From NCBI GenBank assembly GCA_019973155.2, contig BPQB01000001.1, positions 1,426,001-1,490,000 on the forward strand: a stretch of 64,000 nt of DNA, read 5' to 3'. The notes beneath the pieces were generated by a model, which ran no database searches, was not told the origin of the DNA, and saw only the letters and a program-made list of their open reading frames with translations. Position 1 is the stretch's first letter. The number at the start of each line of letters is the position of its first letter. The DNA is from Phanerochaete sordida (taxonomy: Eukaryota > Basidiomycota > Agaricomycetes > Polyporales > Phanerochaetaceae). Made by a program: the position numbers and the translations under genes. Below, piece after piece: positions 25,437-37,200 of the stretch.

Positions 25437-26415
25437 ATGAGCAGCGTACTCTCCTCACCAACACTCAGCGTGCCCACAGTCACGATCGAAACGTCGCCGT
25501 CTGGTTCGGAACTCAAAGTCCGTGTCGGCGGTCGTGCTAGAAGCAGCAGTCTAGTCAAAGTAGAGACTGTCGGAGAAGATTCCCAGGAAGAAGGACTTGA
25601 CCAGAGCGTGTACGGTAATGTCAACGCAGAGTGGGTCAATCGCAAGGGTCAGTCTACGGCGGTCCTTATGGCCCCACAAAACAGCTATACTAACTGTCAT
25701 GGCTACCACAGGTGCATGGGTCATACATCCGGTTCTGATTATAGCTGGAAAGATCGTTGTTGACACCATACCTGGCATGACGCAAGAGCTGAGCTGGACA
25801 CTGGTCAACTTATTCTACCTTGGGGTGCGCTTTACCCTGCATCTTCTCTGATTGTGTCTCATGACCTGCTCTTGCCTCCAGCTCTCTTACCTCATGTTCC
25901 ACTGGGTCACTGGCATCCCATTCCAGTCAGACATGCATGGAGGAGCCTACGACGACCTCACACTTTGGGAGCAGATTGATGAGGGAGCCCACTACACGCC
26001 CGCTAAGAAGTGGCTGTTCTCGGTTCCTGTCGCACTGTGAGTACCCCGCCCTGCAAGGGCATCTACGTACAGGAGCTCGACTCAACCCCTCTAGCTTCCT
26101 CGCATCAACACATTACACGAATTACAACCCATGGTTCTTCGCTGTCAACATTTCCGCACTCATCTTCGTCCTCATACCCAAGCTTCCTCAGGTAAGAACA
26201 GGCGCCAGGCGCCACGACATCTTTTGTCCTCATATGAATACACTCAACACCTCCCTTAGCTTCACCGCCAGCGGGTCCGCTTCATGGTGGAAGACGAGGT
26301 CTCAGGAATGTCGACCCCGATATCCGCCACCTTCCCCCGCTCAGGCTCCTCCACGCCGACCCTGCTCGACGACAGCATACCGCCCATCAAGATTACGGAG
26401 GCGCAGTATGACTGA
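25437..26415 (+). CDS. ORM1: ORM1/ORMDL serine palmitoyltransferase regulator
   Basis: Five exons join to 243 aa: 25437..25647, 25712..25824, 25882..26036, 26095..26191, 26260..26415. An N-terminal cytosolic tail of about 60 residues is Ser/Thr-rich, where yeast Orm proteins are phosphorylated. Then comes the ORMDL core: NAEWVNRKGAWVIHPVLII, SWTLVNLFYLG, HWVTGIPFQSDMHGGAYDDL, TLWEQIDEG, FLASTHYTNYNPWFFAVN, and LIPKLPQLHRQRVRFM. Orm proteins sit in the ER membrane, bind serine palmitoyltransferase and restrain sphingolipid synthesis. The C-terminal tail is about 40 residues of Ser/Pro/Thr-rich sequence, longer than in human ORMDL. It is divergent from the Virilizer gene (266 bp) and converges with MTD1. 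Confidence 0.95.
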
Positions 26416-26696
26416 GCTCACCTCTCGTAATCCTGCATCGGAATTCTCCTCATCGTGTCTGCCGCCGCAGGTACGACCCGCCGCGGACCGCGCGCCACTC
26501 TTGTCTAAGTCGTTTAATCTGTCGTTGCACCCATAGTCTACTCTACAACATGCATACCACACGCATCCCATTAGTCACTCATTGGCCTCTATCCCACTGC
26601 TGTCTACGATGTAATACAAGAACATCTCACGTCTGTCCTGGCCGTGTCGGCTTTTTTGCGCGGCGCGCATGCGTGCTGTGCCGGCCCGTCATGTTA

Positions 26697-28234
26697 TCAT
26701 GATGACAGCGCCGTGTTTTGAGCCTGCACCTCTCGGTACGAGCGCAGACGCATCCTAGGGCCGAACAGACGTCAGCAGGCTCTCCCGGGGCCGAGCGGCG
26801 TGTGTACTGACAGATTACGCAAGAGCATCATGATCGTGGCCTTCCCAATGGTGGGCATGTACACGGAGGCCTGCGGGGTGGGGCGTCAGGGCAGAAGCGG
26901 CGCGGGACCGCAGACGACACACCTTCTCGCGCACGTCCTTCTCGAAGTTCTTGTCTGCGGCGACGTTCACGCACACGCAGCCGTCCTTAAGCCACGCGGT
27001 CTTGACCTTGTAGGACGCACTTGGCACCGCCGATACGACGACGTCTGACGCGGCAAGGCACTCTTGCAGCGACAGTGTGCACGGCGCCACGACGTGCCGC
27101 GGGTGGTAGCGCGCCGCACCCTCAGCGTCCGACGCTTTTGACGGACGCTTGGTGTACTCCTGCAGCCAATCGTCAGGGTCGTCGAGAACACACACTCGAA
27201 GAGCCGCACTGACCTGGACAGAGTCGATGTCGACGGAGAATACCCGTGCGCCGTCGTTCGCGAGCAGCGCGGCGAGAGGCCGCCCCACGACCTCTGACCT
27301 GTATGCACGTAGTCAGCTCCGGGCTGCAGCTGCGGAGCGCGGGGTCGGGCTCGGGGTAGGAGCAGGGGCAGAGCTCACCGGTTAATGACGGTGACGGTTT
27401 TGCCATACGCGCGGTCGCCGTAGGGCAGAATGCGGTTGTACACGCCGATGTGCTCGAGGCACTTGACGATAGCGAGGGGCGTACAGGGGAGAATAGACTT
27501 GACATAGCCCGGTGGGGCCGTGTCGTCCACTACAGGTGGCGTTGGCTCGCTTGGTGCGATGGACGAGAGCAGCGACTCCGGTTTCAGGTAACGGATGCTG
27601 CGTAGGGTGAGCACTCTGTGTTGTTTGGGTCGGGGTTAACGCACTTATGGTAGAGGTTATAGTGGAACTTGAAGTGCAAGCCCTCAACGTCTTTCAGGGG
27701 CGACACGACCTTTTTTACAGACAGTCTCAATTCGAGTATCACCGCCACTCACGCGCAATACTCACCTGCTGGAGATAGTGATCCTGCGAGCGCAGCTTCA
27801 GCTGAGCAAAAGCGGACCAGCTCGGAGCGGGTCACTGACCTGCTGCACGCCAAAGATAGGGTAGTACACCTTGTATTGATCTGTGTGGGTACATTCTGTC
27901 TGGTACACGAGTATGATAGTACGCATACCATGATGCCGTCAACGCTCTCATCGTTGTTCGCGTCGATAATCGCCTCCTCAACGCCCTCACCCTCCGCGAG
28001 CGCAGGGTCGGCCGCCGCGCCGATCTTCCTGAGCACAAACTCGACGCCGAGCTCGTCGCACTGCTTCCGCGTGAACTCTGCGTAGAACTTGCTCGGTGCG
28101 GCCGAGGTCGCGAGGATGCCGACGAGCTTCGGCGCGCGCGCGCTTTGCGCGATGCCGGCCTTGATCTCGTCGCGGAACGCGCCCGCGATGGGGTCGGCCT
28201 TGAGGAGGATGCCCTTGCCGGTGTTGTCGGCCAT
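26697..28234 (-). CDS. MTD1: NAD-dependent 5,10-methylenetetrahydrofolate dehydrogenase MTD1
   Basis: Nine exons join in phase to 358 aa: 28234..27929, 27869..27840, 27783..27766, 27709..27645, 27597..27379, 27298..27214, 27159..26923, 26870..26812, 26754..26697. It oxidises methylene-THF to methenyl-THF in cytosolic one-carbon metabolism. Motifs agree closely with yeast Mtd1 as I know it: GIMVYYPIFGVQQDHYLQQV, KDVEGLHFKFHYNLYHNIRY, SILPCTPLAIVK, YGKTVTVINRSEVVGRPLAA with the dinucleotide-binding loop, a VVVSAVPS strand, and YMPTIGKATIMMLLRNL. Two exons are very small, 30 nt and 18 nt, both whole codons. The predicted last exon (MRLRSYREVQAQNTALSS) replaces a read-through ending in the intron and keeps the family's NL-x-RL ending. 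It converges on ORM1. Confidence 0.93.
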
Positions 28235-29141
28235 GTCGAAGACGGTGAAGGAGCGAGAAAGAGTCAGGAAACGCGGTCTGACTCGAATGCGCGCAAAATT
28301 GCAGTGGAGAGATCGGCCGCGGATCTGTGCAAAGATCACGTGGTTCCGCATTCTGTGCCCGACGCGGTTGGGTAGGAAGAAGGCTGCGAAAAGATATGAC
28401 CGCCGCGGCTAGGTAGCAACACGAAGGTAAGCGAGGTTAAGGATACATCTTCACTTTGCACGCCGGCCAGGATGCGCCCAAAACAACGAAGAAAGATGCG
28501 TCGGGTCGGGCTGACTGCCGGCGGCTGCATTGTGGCGCTTGCACGTGGAGTTAAACGCCGGTGACGCGCCACGACCGCACGCAGTCGCTTCGAAATCGGC
28601 TCGAAATGCATGTCCAGGACCAGGAAACCTAGGGAGATGCTATATAATAACGAGACATTGAGGTCAAATGGCTCAGGGATTTAGATAGAAGGGCATGCAA
28701 TGCCGCCAGGTGATCATAAGCACAAATATTAGTACTGCTGGCGATACACTGCGACGCCAGTACTTGCGTCTGGCCAGTGACATGGTCCCCGAATAACACT
28801 AGAAGTAGCCACAGAAACGCTCGCGTTCGCTCAAGTCAAGCCGACTTTGTATTATTTTGCTGGATATAGCAGCCCAAACCACCGACAATCTCTGTCGCTG
28901 TGGCGTAACTGTGCTTGTGTCCATGCCGCCGCTTCATCGGAATGACCGTAGCAAGATGAGAAGAGATTGAGTTGAGGAGATTATAAGCATGCCTCACGGT
29001 ATGAGTCTGGTGGTACACGACTAGGTAGAAAGATGCCGACACAGAAAATAAAGGTTCCAGAGAAAATCCTGCCACATTACAACGCACGACCTACTCCAAC
29101 CAATAGCACAGAAGACGGGATAAACGGGTTACTAAGCAACG
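28235..29141. other. Intergenic: MTD1 promoter side and 3' side of the GLC8 gene
   Basis: 907 bp without a gene I can support. Frames on either strand (for example 28336-28611 minus) lack family motifs and splice logic. The stretch 28620-28900 is AT-richer. I checked it by eye for tRNA-like B boxes and saw none. Confidence 0.4.
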
Positions 29142-30493
29142 CTACTTCGCGTGCACGACACCGTTCACGTCGACGGCCATGTCATCCTCCATCGACACCT
29201 GCGATTCTGAATCATTAGTTTGCTCTGCGCTTTCATCGTCCTCCTCCTCGATGAGTCGCTTCGCTCGCTGTGAGAGATTGTCAGAATAGAGATATCAAGA
29301 TAGAACGACCACCGCGCACCTTCATCGCTTCAGCCTCGTTCGAATAATGCCGGCCACGTGCCCGAACGAAGGCGGCGTGCTTAGCAGCAGCTAAAAACAG
29401 AAGACGGTCAATCTATCGATGCCACTAGGTTGCCCACAATTGATGGCCCAGTCGATATGTGCACTCCAGCCCGCAACCGCCACAAAAAGGCCACGGCGTA
29501 TTCTCCCTTTGGCTATCAGGACGCAGCCCTGTTGCTCTGCGTGCGCCAGAAGAGCGGCACGGTACGGAGCTCGGCTCTGGCTCACACACGAAGCTCGCAA
29601 ATCGACGACACTCGGCCGAGCAAGCGACACGACGAGCAAAGCGGCCGTTCCCCGGGCCCCTGCAGCACCCCTCTGCTCTTCCAGGGACAGCCGGGCAAAG
29701 GTCGCCTCCTGCCGATCGCTGTGCGCCCTTAATGGGCCGTTCGGCGTCGGACGTTCCAGGCTGCTGCGGACGCCCACAAAGGAGGGCGGCGAGAGCCCCC
29801 CACGGGGCGCCCCTGGCAGTGCACACATCAACGGGCACAGCGCGCAAAGCAGGGGTACGCACTCTCCTCGTCCATCTCCTCGTCGCACTCGATCTCGTCT
29901 CCGGGCTGCCGTCCGTCGAGCCGGATGACCTCGCGCGCGTCGCTGGGGAGCGTGAAGGACGTGCTGCGGCTGCTGCTCCTGCTGCCGGGGCCGCCGCCGG
30001 AGCTGGTGCGCCCGCTGCTCGAGAAGGACGTGCGCCTTGACGCTGTGCCGTCGCCATCCGTCGCAGCGACGCTGCTCGGCGAGAAGGAGCGCGCGGTCGG
30101 CGGCGGGCTGCTCGTCATGTTGCCGTTGAGATCGAGCGAGGGGATTTCTGCGGGCAGCTGCAGTTTAAGAGCGCGGGGCATGCGAGCAGCGCGCGGGCGG
30201 ACGCACCTCCCTCGATCGTGTCGGTTTCGGCATTGTACCGTACGTAAGGGGTCTTCGGCTCCGTGATCTTCATCTGGCTGTCCTTCTGGGCCTCGGTGAG
30301 CGCAAGGTTCTCCTCGTCCCACTGCAAGCTGTGCTGCCGGTTAGCGATGGGCCATCGGCGCCCTGCGAACGCTGAGCACGCACTGTTGCTGCCCTGAGCC
30401 TAGTGCTGGTGCGTTCTTGAGGATGCCCTTGGGCTTCGAGTTTGAACGGGACATGGAGGGGTGGTGAGGGGGCTCGCTGACTGCTGCGGACAT
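29142..30493 (-). CDS. GLC8: Protein phosphatase 1 regulator, inhibitor-2/GLC8 family
   Basis: Five exons join to 237 aa: 30493..30384, 30328..30207, 30147..29863, 29390..29320, 29267..29142. Three PP1-docking elements of inhibitor-2 are in order. First is SKPKGILKN (the KGILK motif). Next is [29 protein letters not shown], the WDE and KITEPKTPY blocks (here quoted in parts: [12 protein letters not shown]-like [11 protein letters not shown]). Last is the C-terminal [14 protein letters not shown] with helix [13 protein letters not shown], which covers the PP1 active site in the mammalian complex. The middle is a Ser/Pro-rich insert. Yeast Glc8 acts as an activator/modulator of Glc7. The third intron is 472 nt, far longer than its neighbours. 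An alternative start at 30454 ([10 protein letters not shown]) would drop 13 residues. Confidence 0.88.
29391..29862 (-). other. Unusually long GC-rich intron (472 nt) in the GLC8 gene
   Basis: The donor is GTGCGT and the acceptor TTTTTAG, both fitting this window's splice style, and phase 1 is kept across it. Chance open frames cover most of it on both strands because of the high GC content; none resembles a protein family. No snoRNA box pair or tRNA was recognised. Confidence 0.6.
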
Positions 30494-30831
30494 GGCTGGA
30501 GGAGGGAAAATTGAGCTGGTACGGGAAAGGGTATGAAGGTCAAGTGCAGCTGGAAGACGGAGGTCGTGTATATATGAAGCGCTGGAATTACGCTGCCAGT
30601 GACCACCCTGGTTTTGGGAAACACGTGCTCTGTGACGCTCCCTCCCTGCGAGTCGTTGCAAGGGCAACAGCACCCCTGCTCGCGACGCTATCTCCTAAAT
30701 GTCCTTGCTTTTTCTATCGTGACCATACAAATGAAAGAGAACTGCTCGTAATGCCACCAGAATGTACATGTGCGTCAGAATCAAATAGTTGTCGTGGGTG
30801 AGGAAGCAAAACGAAGCCGTAAACCCTAGGG
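30494..30831. other. Intergenic: GLC8 promoter and STIMATE-like gene 3' side
   Basis: 338 bp between two genes on the same (minus) strand. A tatatatgaag stretch at about 30570 lies some 75 bp upstream of the GLC8 start and could act as a TATA element. Nothing else was recognised. Confidence 0.4.
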
Positions 30832-32400
30832 TCATCTCACCGATACCCGGACCGAATTCTCTCGTCCGTGGTCGGCCCAAACGTTATGCACCGCAGATTT
30901 GTTTGTCTCTGGCCGCTGGCCTGTCCAACCTACGTCCTCTCCCCGATCACCCCAATCGTTCCCCTCATCATCCCACGCCGCCCACTCCTTCTCATCGTGG
31001 TCATTTGTCTCAGCCGGTTGGCGGCCGCCTGCCGAGAGCTTGTCTGGCGGACTGAGGGCAAAGGGTTGCAGCGGCCGAGGGTGGCGAGATAATGATGGAG
31101 AGGGTGATCGCCGGGAGGCTCTCGGCTGCGGAGATGCGCTGCTTCCTCGGGAAGAAGGGCTTCTCGATGACCTCGCGTGTGTGCTCGAGCTTGTCCAGGA
31201 GCTCGCGACACTTGGGGGATATGCATGCATCGCGACAGTCTTGGGCGCCACATCTACAGCTTTCGGCGTTATAGACCCTGATGCTGTCGTAGACGAAGCG
31301 ACGGAAGATTTGGGCTCGTCCGGACTCCGAGAGGTTGGGCGGTCCTTTGAGACCGAGCGCGAGCGAGGCGCGATAGGCGGGTTCTCTATATCGTGAGGTC
31401 TTGGATCGCGGTCTTCATCGTCTTCAGAGGCGCGAAACAGCGGCTCTTCCTCGCCTTCGTCGAGGGAATTCCGCTGAGAGTCGGAAGGAAGGGCAACGGA
31501 TGCCTGATGGGCGCTGGCTTTGACTATGGAGTCGATGAGCCAGAACTGCAGGATGTTCATGATGATAGGGAAGATGCCCATGGTGCTGCATCATAGAGTC
31601 AGCTTGAGTCGATCGCTTACAGAAACGCGCGCTCTTACAAGATAACTTGGGCTGCCTCGCTAGGACCGAGGAAGGTGAGCAGCCACTCTCCCAGCTTGAA
31701 AACCCCAGGCCAGAGGGCAAAGAGACCCACGACCAGGAGCTTCATGGTGGCGAGGGAGAATAGATATACAGAGAGCTGCCGGAACCAATAGCTAAGTGAC
31801 GGCGGGTTTCCGTACTTGCCAGTCTCGTAGCCTTTGAATCCGCATTTCTCCGTCAAGAAGAAATTGATCGAGTGAAGGGTAAGATAGATAATTGCAACAC
31901 CTAAGAATGAGTGAGTGTGAGAGGAGGCGAACGGTAACGAGCCGAGATTGACTGACCGAGTGTGGTATCAATGAGAATATTAAGGAAATATAGAACGCAA
32001 GCGTTCCCAGAGAACAGCGAGGCGACAATGCCAGAGATGAGAACATTGACCCCATGTACGAACATTTGTCCGATGACTTGTTTCGTAACGTCGAAGGACC
32101 TGGTCCGCGTAAAGACCGAGTGGTGAGGCACCGCTTCACAGCAGCACAGACAGGATTAGACGCACCATATACGCCAAGGCCGCTTAGGCTGTTCCCTTTG
32201 TCGTTTAACTACTAGAGAGGTGATGACCAGCAGTCCCATGAGGCCCTGCACAATCTGCGAAGCGAGCGATGCGTTCAGGCCCGGAACGTCATGACAGCCA
32301 CTTGACGGAGACGAACCAAAGCGGTCGGTCCAAGCAGCTTGCAGCTGTGCTGGTCCACCGGAAGTTCATCGAAGAAATCGTCGCCGCCAAGGAGAGACAT
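30832..32400 (-). CDS. STIMATE/TMEM110 family multi-pass membrane protein
   Basis: Five exons join to 443 aa: 32400..32317, 32254..32166, 32099..31957, 31900..31639, 31585..30832. The N-terminal ~190 residues are the STIMATE-type membrane domain: CKLLGPTALIVQGLMG, the RPWRIWSFDVTKQVIGQ signature (human RPWRIWFLDTSKQ), and MFVHGVNVLISG. Further segments are CVLYFLNILIDTTLGVAIIY, YGNPPSLSYWFRQ, and a last membrane pair ending FPIIMNILQFWLIDSIVKA. Human STIMATE is an ER protein that promotes STIM1 conformational change at ER-plasma membrane junctions. The yeast relative (YPL162C) is a vacuolar membrane protein of unknown role. About 240 extra C-terminal residues are disordered, Ser/Pro/Arg-rich, and end in acidic Trp motifs (WAAWDDEGNDWGD). 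The start at 32400 is set by the CKLLGP exon. It is divergent from eIF3m. Confidence 0.88.
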
Positions 32401-32602
32401 GGCGGGCGGAGAAGAAACGAGCGGCGGGGAGGTGGGTGTGAATGGTACAGGTTCGTCGGGAGGTGGAGGCGGCGGAGTGCTGCAGCATCAGGCGCCGGCT
32501 GCCGAAACGACCTGGAGGAGGCGCCTACCCAGACAAATCTCAGATCCAGATCTGCCATACACTTGAGTTTCTCTCTTCGCCCTCGTCCAGAAATCCTCCA
32601 AA

Positions 32603-34174
32603 ATGTCCACCGCCGACTCGATATCCATATTCGCAGAGGGTACCTTTGAGGACCAGGTATGCTGCAACAGAATATATCCAGAATTTTAGCTGATTTATGG
32701 CTCGCATAGATCAAGGAGCTGGTTAACTACTTGGCCCAGGGACGCTCAGACGAGGAGAAGGCCGCTTTCATCCAGCCGTTCGAGGATGCACTGACCGTAA
32801 AAGAGGGAGAGAAGTCCTTGGAGGAGGATGCGGAGCGGCGGAGAAACGTGCTCAAGCTGGTGCTTGAGCAGATCACTGGACTGGGCGAGGGATCAGAGAA
32901 AGGTTCGTGCCAGTGCTGCTCGCTCAAGTCATTCGCGATTGACCTCACCGCAGAGACCGAGGGCTTCTTCAACCTCTTCTTTTCCCACTTCCTGACCCTC
33001 TTCCCTATTGACGCGCCCGAAACAAGGGAGCAGCTGCTTAAGCTCGTTCAGATCATCTCCCAGTCCAATGGACTCGCCGCGACGCAATACCGCATGTATG
33101 TGGGACAGTGTCATTTACTGCGACGCTTTACTGAACATTCACAAGCCTCTCTAACCTCTTCAACTCTCTCCCCCGCCGCTCAGGTCTCCGCCTGCCAGTG
33201 AACGAAGCTCTGATTCGTGCCGCCGCTGCACACGACGAGCTCGAGCAGCTTGCGCTTTCCCTTCCCGAAATCGAGCAATGGCTCTCCGAGTGGGAGGTGT
33301 CCCAGGAGGACAAGAGCGCATATCTCAAGACCCTGGTTGATACCTTCGCATACGACCCGTAAGTCACGACCAGGTATTGAAACTGCTACCACCATTGATC
33401 GCCACGCAGAGTCGTCTCGTACCAATACCAGCTTGCATACGTCCGCTCCCTCCCCTCTTCCTCGGAGGCCGCCGCCGATCTCGTGGCCACTGCCCTTCGC
33501 CTGCCCTCTGTCTTCGACTTCGACGCGCTCTTCCGGCTAGACGCAGTCGTCGCCGCGAAGGACAACGACATCTACCCTCTCCTTCAGATCTTCCTGAACG
33601 ATGGCATCTCAGAATACAAGGCTTGGGTGGCGGGCCACGCTGACGTCCTGGCCAAGTACAGTGAGTGCAGGAGAGCGACAAGTCAAATCCACAGCTCATC
33701 CCCTCCCCAGACCTTGACCAGACCCAGCTCGAGCGCAAGATCCGTCTGCTCAGCCTGACGACTCTCGCCTTCCAGAACATCGGCCGCGACCTCCCGTACT
33801 CCATCATCGCCGACGTCCTCCAGGTCCCGTCCTCGGAGGTCGAGCGTTGGGTCATCGATGGTACGCCTTCTGTGCCTTACGCTTCGTGCGCGCACTCATC
33901 CGCTATGACAGTGCTCCGCGCCCAGCTCGTCGTCGGCAAGCTCTCGCAGACTTCGCAGACTTTCCACATCGTCCGTGCTTCCGCACGCGCCTTCGAGCGC
34001 GAGCAGTGGGAGGCCCTCGAGAAGCGTCTCGTCGCGTGGAAGGCTGGCCTTGCGAGCGTTCGCGAGGTCGTCGCGTCTACACAAAAGAAGAACAACCAGG
34101 AGATCGCCGCCGCCACTGGCACCACGAACGGCGTCGAGCCCGCGGCCGCGCAGCCACAATCGACTGCGGCATGA
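32603..34174 (+). CDS. Eukaryotic translation initiation factor 3 subunit M (PCI domain)
   Basis: Seven exons join to 403 aa: 32603..32656, 32710..32902, 32954..33095, 33146..33358, 33410..33660, 33711..33860, 33912..34174. The central NLFNSLPRRSGLRLPV and the C-terminal PCI winged helix (RKIRLLSLTTLAFQN, LPYSIIADVLQVPSSEVERWVID, LRAQLVVGKLSQ, SQTFHIVRASARAFEREQW) are diagnostic of eIF3m. The subunit belongs to the eIF3 octameric core that organises the 43S initiation complex in the cytoplasm. eIF3m is present in filamentous fungi and absent from budding yeast eIF3, so its presence fits a basidiomycete. The Ala/Gln-rich C-terminal tail is normal. The gene is divergent from the STIMATE-like gene (202 bp) and converges with BST1, only 120 bp between stops. 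Confidence 0.93.
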
Positions 34175-34294
34175 GACCTGCGTCCGATGCTGTATCTTGG
34201 TCTCGCGATGTTGTAGCCTTAGTGTGCTAGTGCGGGTAAAAATGCTATGGTTTTCTAGAGACCACGTCCAGATTACACCGCTTTCTTTCCGGTT

Positions 34295-37200
34295 CTACCG
34301 TTTTATGAAGTGGGCGACAACACCTACTACAAGCATGGCACTCGCCACCTCGAATACAAGGTACGTGTACCTAGGGCCCCACACAAACGCCGCGAGTGCA
34401 AGCACCACCATCGTCCACCGCGACTTCAGCCCCGCCGGCCCTCCCCATACCCATGTCCACGTCAGACCCCAGCTGGGGTCCACGAGCACGAGGAATGGCG
34501 CAACGTACAACACGTTGTGATCGCCGTCAAACGGCGTAGTCAAGCCCGCGGTAAAGAGCGTGCGGACCCATATAGCGAGGACGGGCGCCGCGAGAGGGAG
34601 GAGCCAGGTCATGAGCAGCAGCAGGTGCTCTCGCTCGTTCTGTGCGCTGCGATCTTGGGTAGTCGCGGGCAGGCGTGTTGACGGTGCGATAGGCGATACT
34701 GTGCTTTGCTCGTCTTCGCCGTCGCGCGGGATGAGCGGGATGGCAGCGTTTTCAGTGACGGCGAGAGTGGGCTGCACGGATGCGCAAGTGGAGAGGTGGT
34801 AAATCCAGCAACCGAGGAAGCCCACTTGCCAAGGGACGAGCAGGAAGATGAGCAGGCAGATAAGTCCCAAGGACACGAGAGAGCTGGTTCTTCGCGAGAT
34901 CACGGGAGATGAACGAGAACTGCAGCGAAGTGGGTCAGCACGAGTTGAGACCTTCCCCCGGAGAGCACTTACAAGAAGCGTCTTGCGAGTTTCCTGAGTG
35001 GCCACATCAAGATGGAGATTACTGCCCAGCTGACCGACACGAGTCCAGTGACAGTCAGGAGAAGCAGCGGAGCTATTGGGGAAAGCTGCCATTCCCCGCG
35101 ATTACCGAGCCACATATCGACTAGCAAGGGTATGAACGACGTCAAAAACGACAGGATCAACAGGATCGGTAGCCGTGCACTTGCGAATGTCGCCAGCGAC
35201 GACCCAACACTGGGCATGACGCCTACTGCATCGACTGCCCGCCACGCGTCAAAGAGTGAGATGGCCACGACTCCGACTGCCCAGCTAGCCGCAGGTGCAG
35301 CATAGCGGGTGCCCCACCGTCCCAGTGTCGCCCACAGGTCCACAGCGAGCTCCAGCCTTTCGATTGCACATGCGCTCTCTCCCGTTGAGTAGACGCTGAA
35401 GTTGAGGCCATGGGTGTATGCCGACGATATAAAAGGGGCGGATGCATGCGTGTGTAGCAGTATGCGTGAGCGGGGACCGAGAGGGAAGTAATGGGTCTCG
35501 GCAGGATGCGAGGTGTACTGCAGCAATGGCCAGAGAAGGGCGTCTGAAGCATGGTCAGAATCCGATGGGTATGCAATCCAGTTGGAACGTACCTGTGCAT
35601 CCATCGGAAAGCTTAGGTGCCAACGAATAGACAAGAAGAGCGCTTGACAACAGATTTGGCAGCTGCACAGTCGTCCTCAGCTGTGACGATGGCAGTACTA
35701 GCGAGAGATGGGACAACAAAGGACCTGTTGGGCATGAGATACAGCTATCTCGGCTGAAGGTAAATGCACTGACCCAACGCTCCAGCCTTATCGACCGAAG
35801 GCTCTTCTGGGACGAAGCCACCGACTACCCAGCCTCTTCCATCTCCATATTCTGTTCGGACAGCAACGCCGGAGTAGTCAGAGGGAAGCTCTGCCTCAAA
35901 CACTACGACACCTTCAGACTCGTCCGAGCCCTCGTCTGGCACGGGGAACGGCTTGCCAGGCTGAGGGTTGGGTACTAGCCTCAGACTGTCAGCCCGAAGT
36001 GGCTGGCAAGTGCTGGTGGTGCTGCAGGCATAGATCGAAGCGCGCAAGGGAAGTGGACTGTGAGGAGCTGTGGGTGATATGCTGCCTTGCGACACGTAGA
36101 GCAAGAACCTGCGCCTAGAAGAAGTGTCGCCAGGGGCAGGCATGACATACGTACGAGAGCCCGTCGGATTTTTCAACTCCAGCCGGACGTCAGGCGATAG
36201 ATATTCAGCTCCTTCCAAGGCCAGTGGGGCGATTGCTGGCGTGTATCCAGGAGGGAGAGTCTGGCCATCACGCAGCCACGTATCGAGGACGTCAGCGCGT
36301 CCTGATGCTGTAGAAGCTGGACCGAGTTGCAGTGCTGCTCTTGCAATGCGCCAGCGCACTTGATGGCACCATACCATTTCTCTGTGACCGACCCCTGTCC
36401 AAGACCCCTCGAGCGCGCTCGAGAATATTGTACGTCGGTAAGGCTTAGATCCATTTCCAGTGGAGAGAGCCTCCGGGAGAATACAGGATTCCGAAGGGAT
36501 CATGAGGTCGGTAGCGCCACCACACATAGACAGAATAGGTGTCGGCTCAGTGAGCAGGGCGTTACGATTTGTCGAGTAGATGCGGTCGACCCGCCGATCG
36601 AACCGGGCAGGGGGGAGGGTATGTGGTGTAGACATGGTGATGATGGCAGACACCTTCGGGTGGGGAAGCAGAGACACGCCCACGACGCCGCCCATAGAGT
36701 GACCCATAATGACAATGGGCGTGTCCGGAGGATACAGAGAGAGGATGTAGTCGATGGCACGGCGCGTGTACGCTTTTTGCGCGTCGAGTGTCGTGCCATG
36801 GAAGGCGGACAGGTCCTCATTGAATTCAACTGAACCATTCCGTAAATGAGCGGGGTATATGCGCGTCGACATTATGATAACTTGCCCGCAAAGAAATCGA
36901 GTGCCTTCAAAGGATTCCCGCGAAATTCGAACGCCACTTCGTGAGGATTCGAGTAGTATTGACGCGCCGCAGAGGACGCGATTGAACGCACTTGGTGCGA
37001 AGAACCCGCGTTCCCAGGGATGAAGAGCACTGGTGCACCATGGAGCTAACGACTAGTCAAGCTGGGACTTGTAATACATTCGTATGGGGCGTACCTCATG
37101 TCCCTCCCAACCGACCTCGCGATACAACCAGAGCGAGTAACGTCCCGCCAGCGAAGTCCACTTGCGGTCAAAGCCAGACTGCAGGAGGTACGACGGTGAC

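Noticed and set aside
29425..30057. Long minus-strand frames (up to 210 codons) in the GLC8 intron and exon 3
   Set aside because: They run across a well-supported splice donor and are Arg/Ala/Gly-rich composition frames. The PP1-inhibitor motifs need the other frame.
36830..36872. ATG with [10 protein letters not shown] as the start of BST1
   Set aside because: The codons lie within a GC-AG intron. The true N-terminus (signal anchor and [12 protein letters not shown]) is in two exons upstream.
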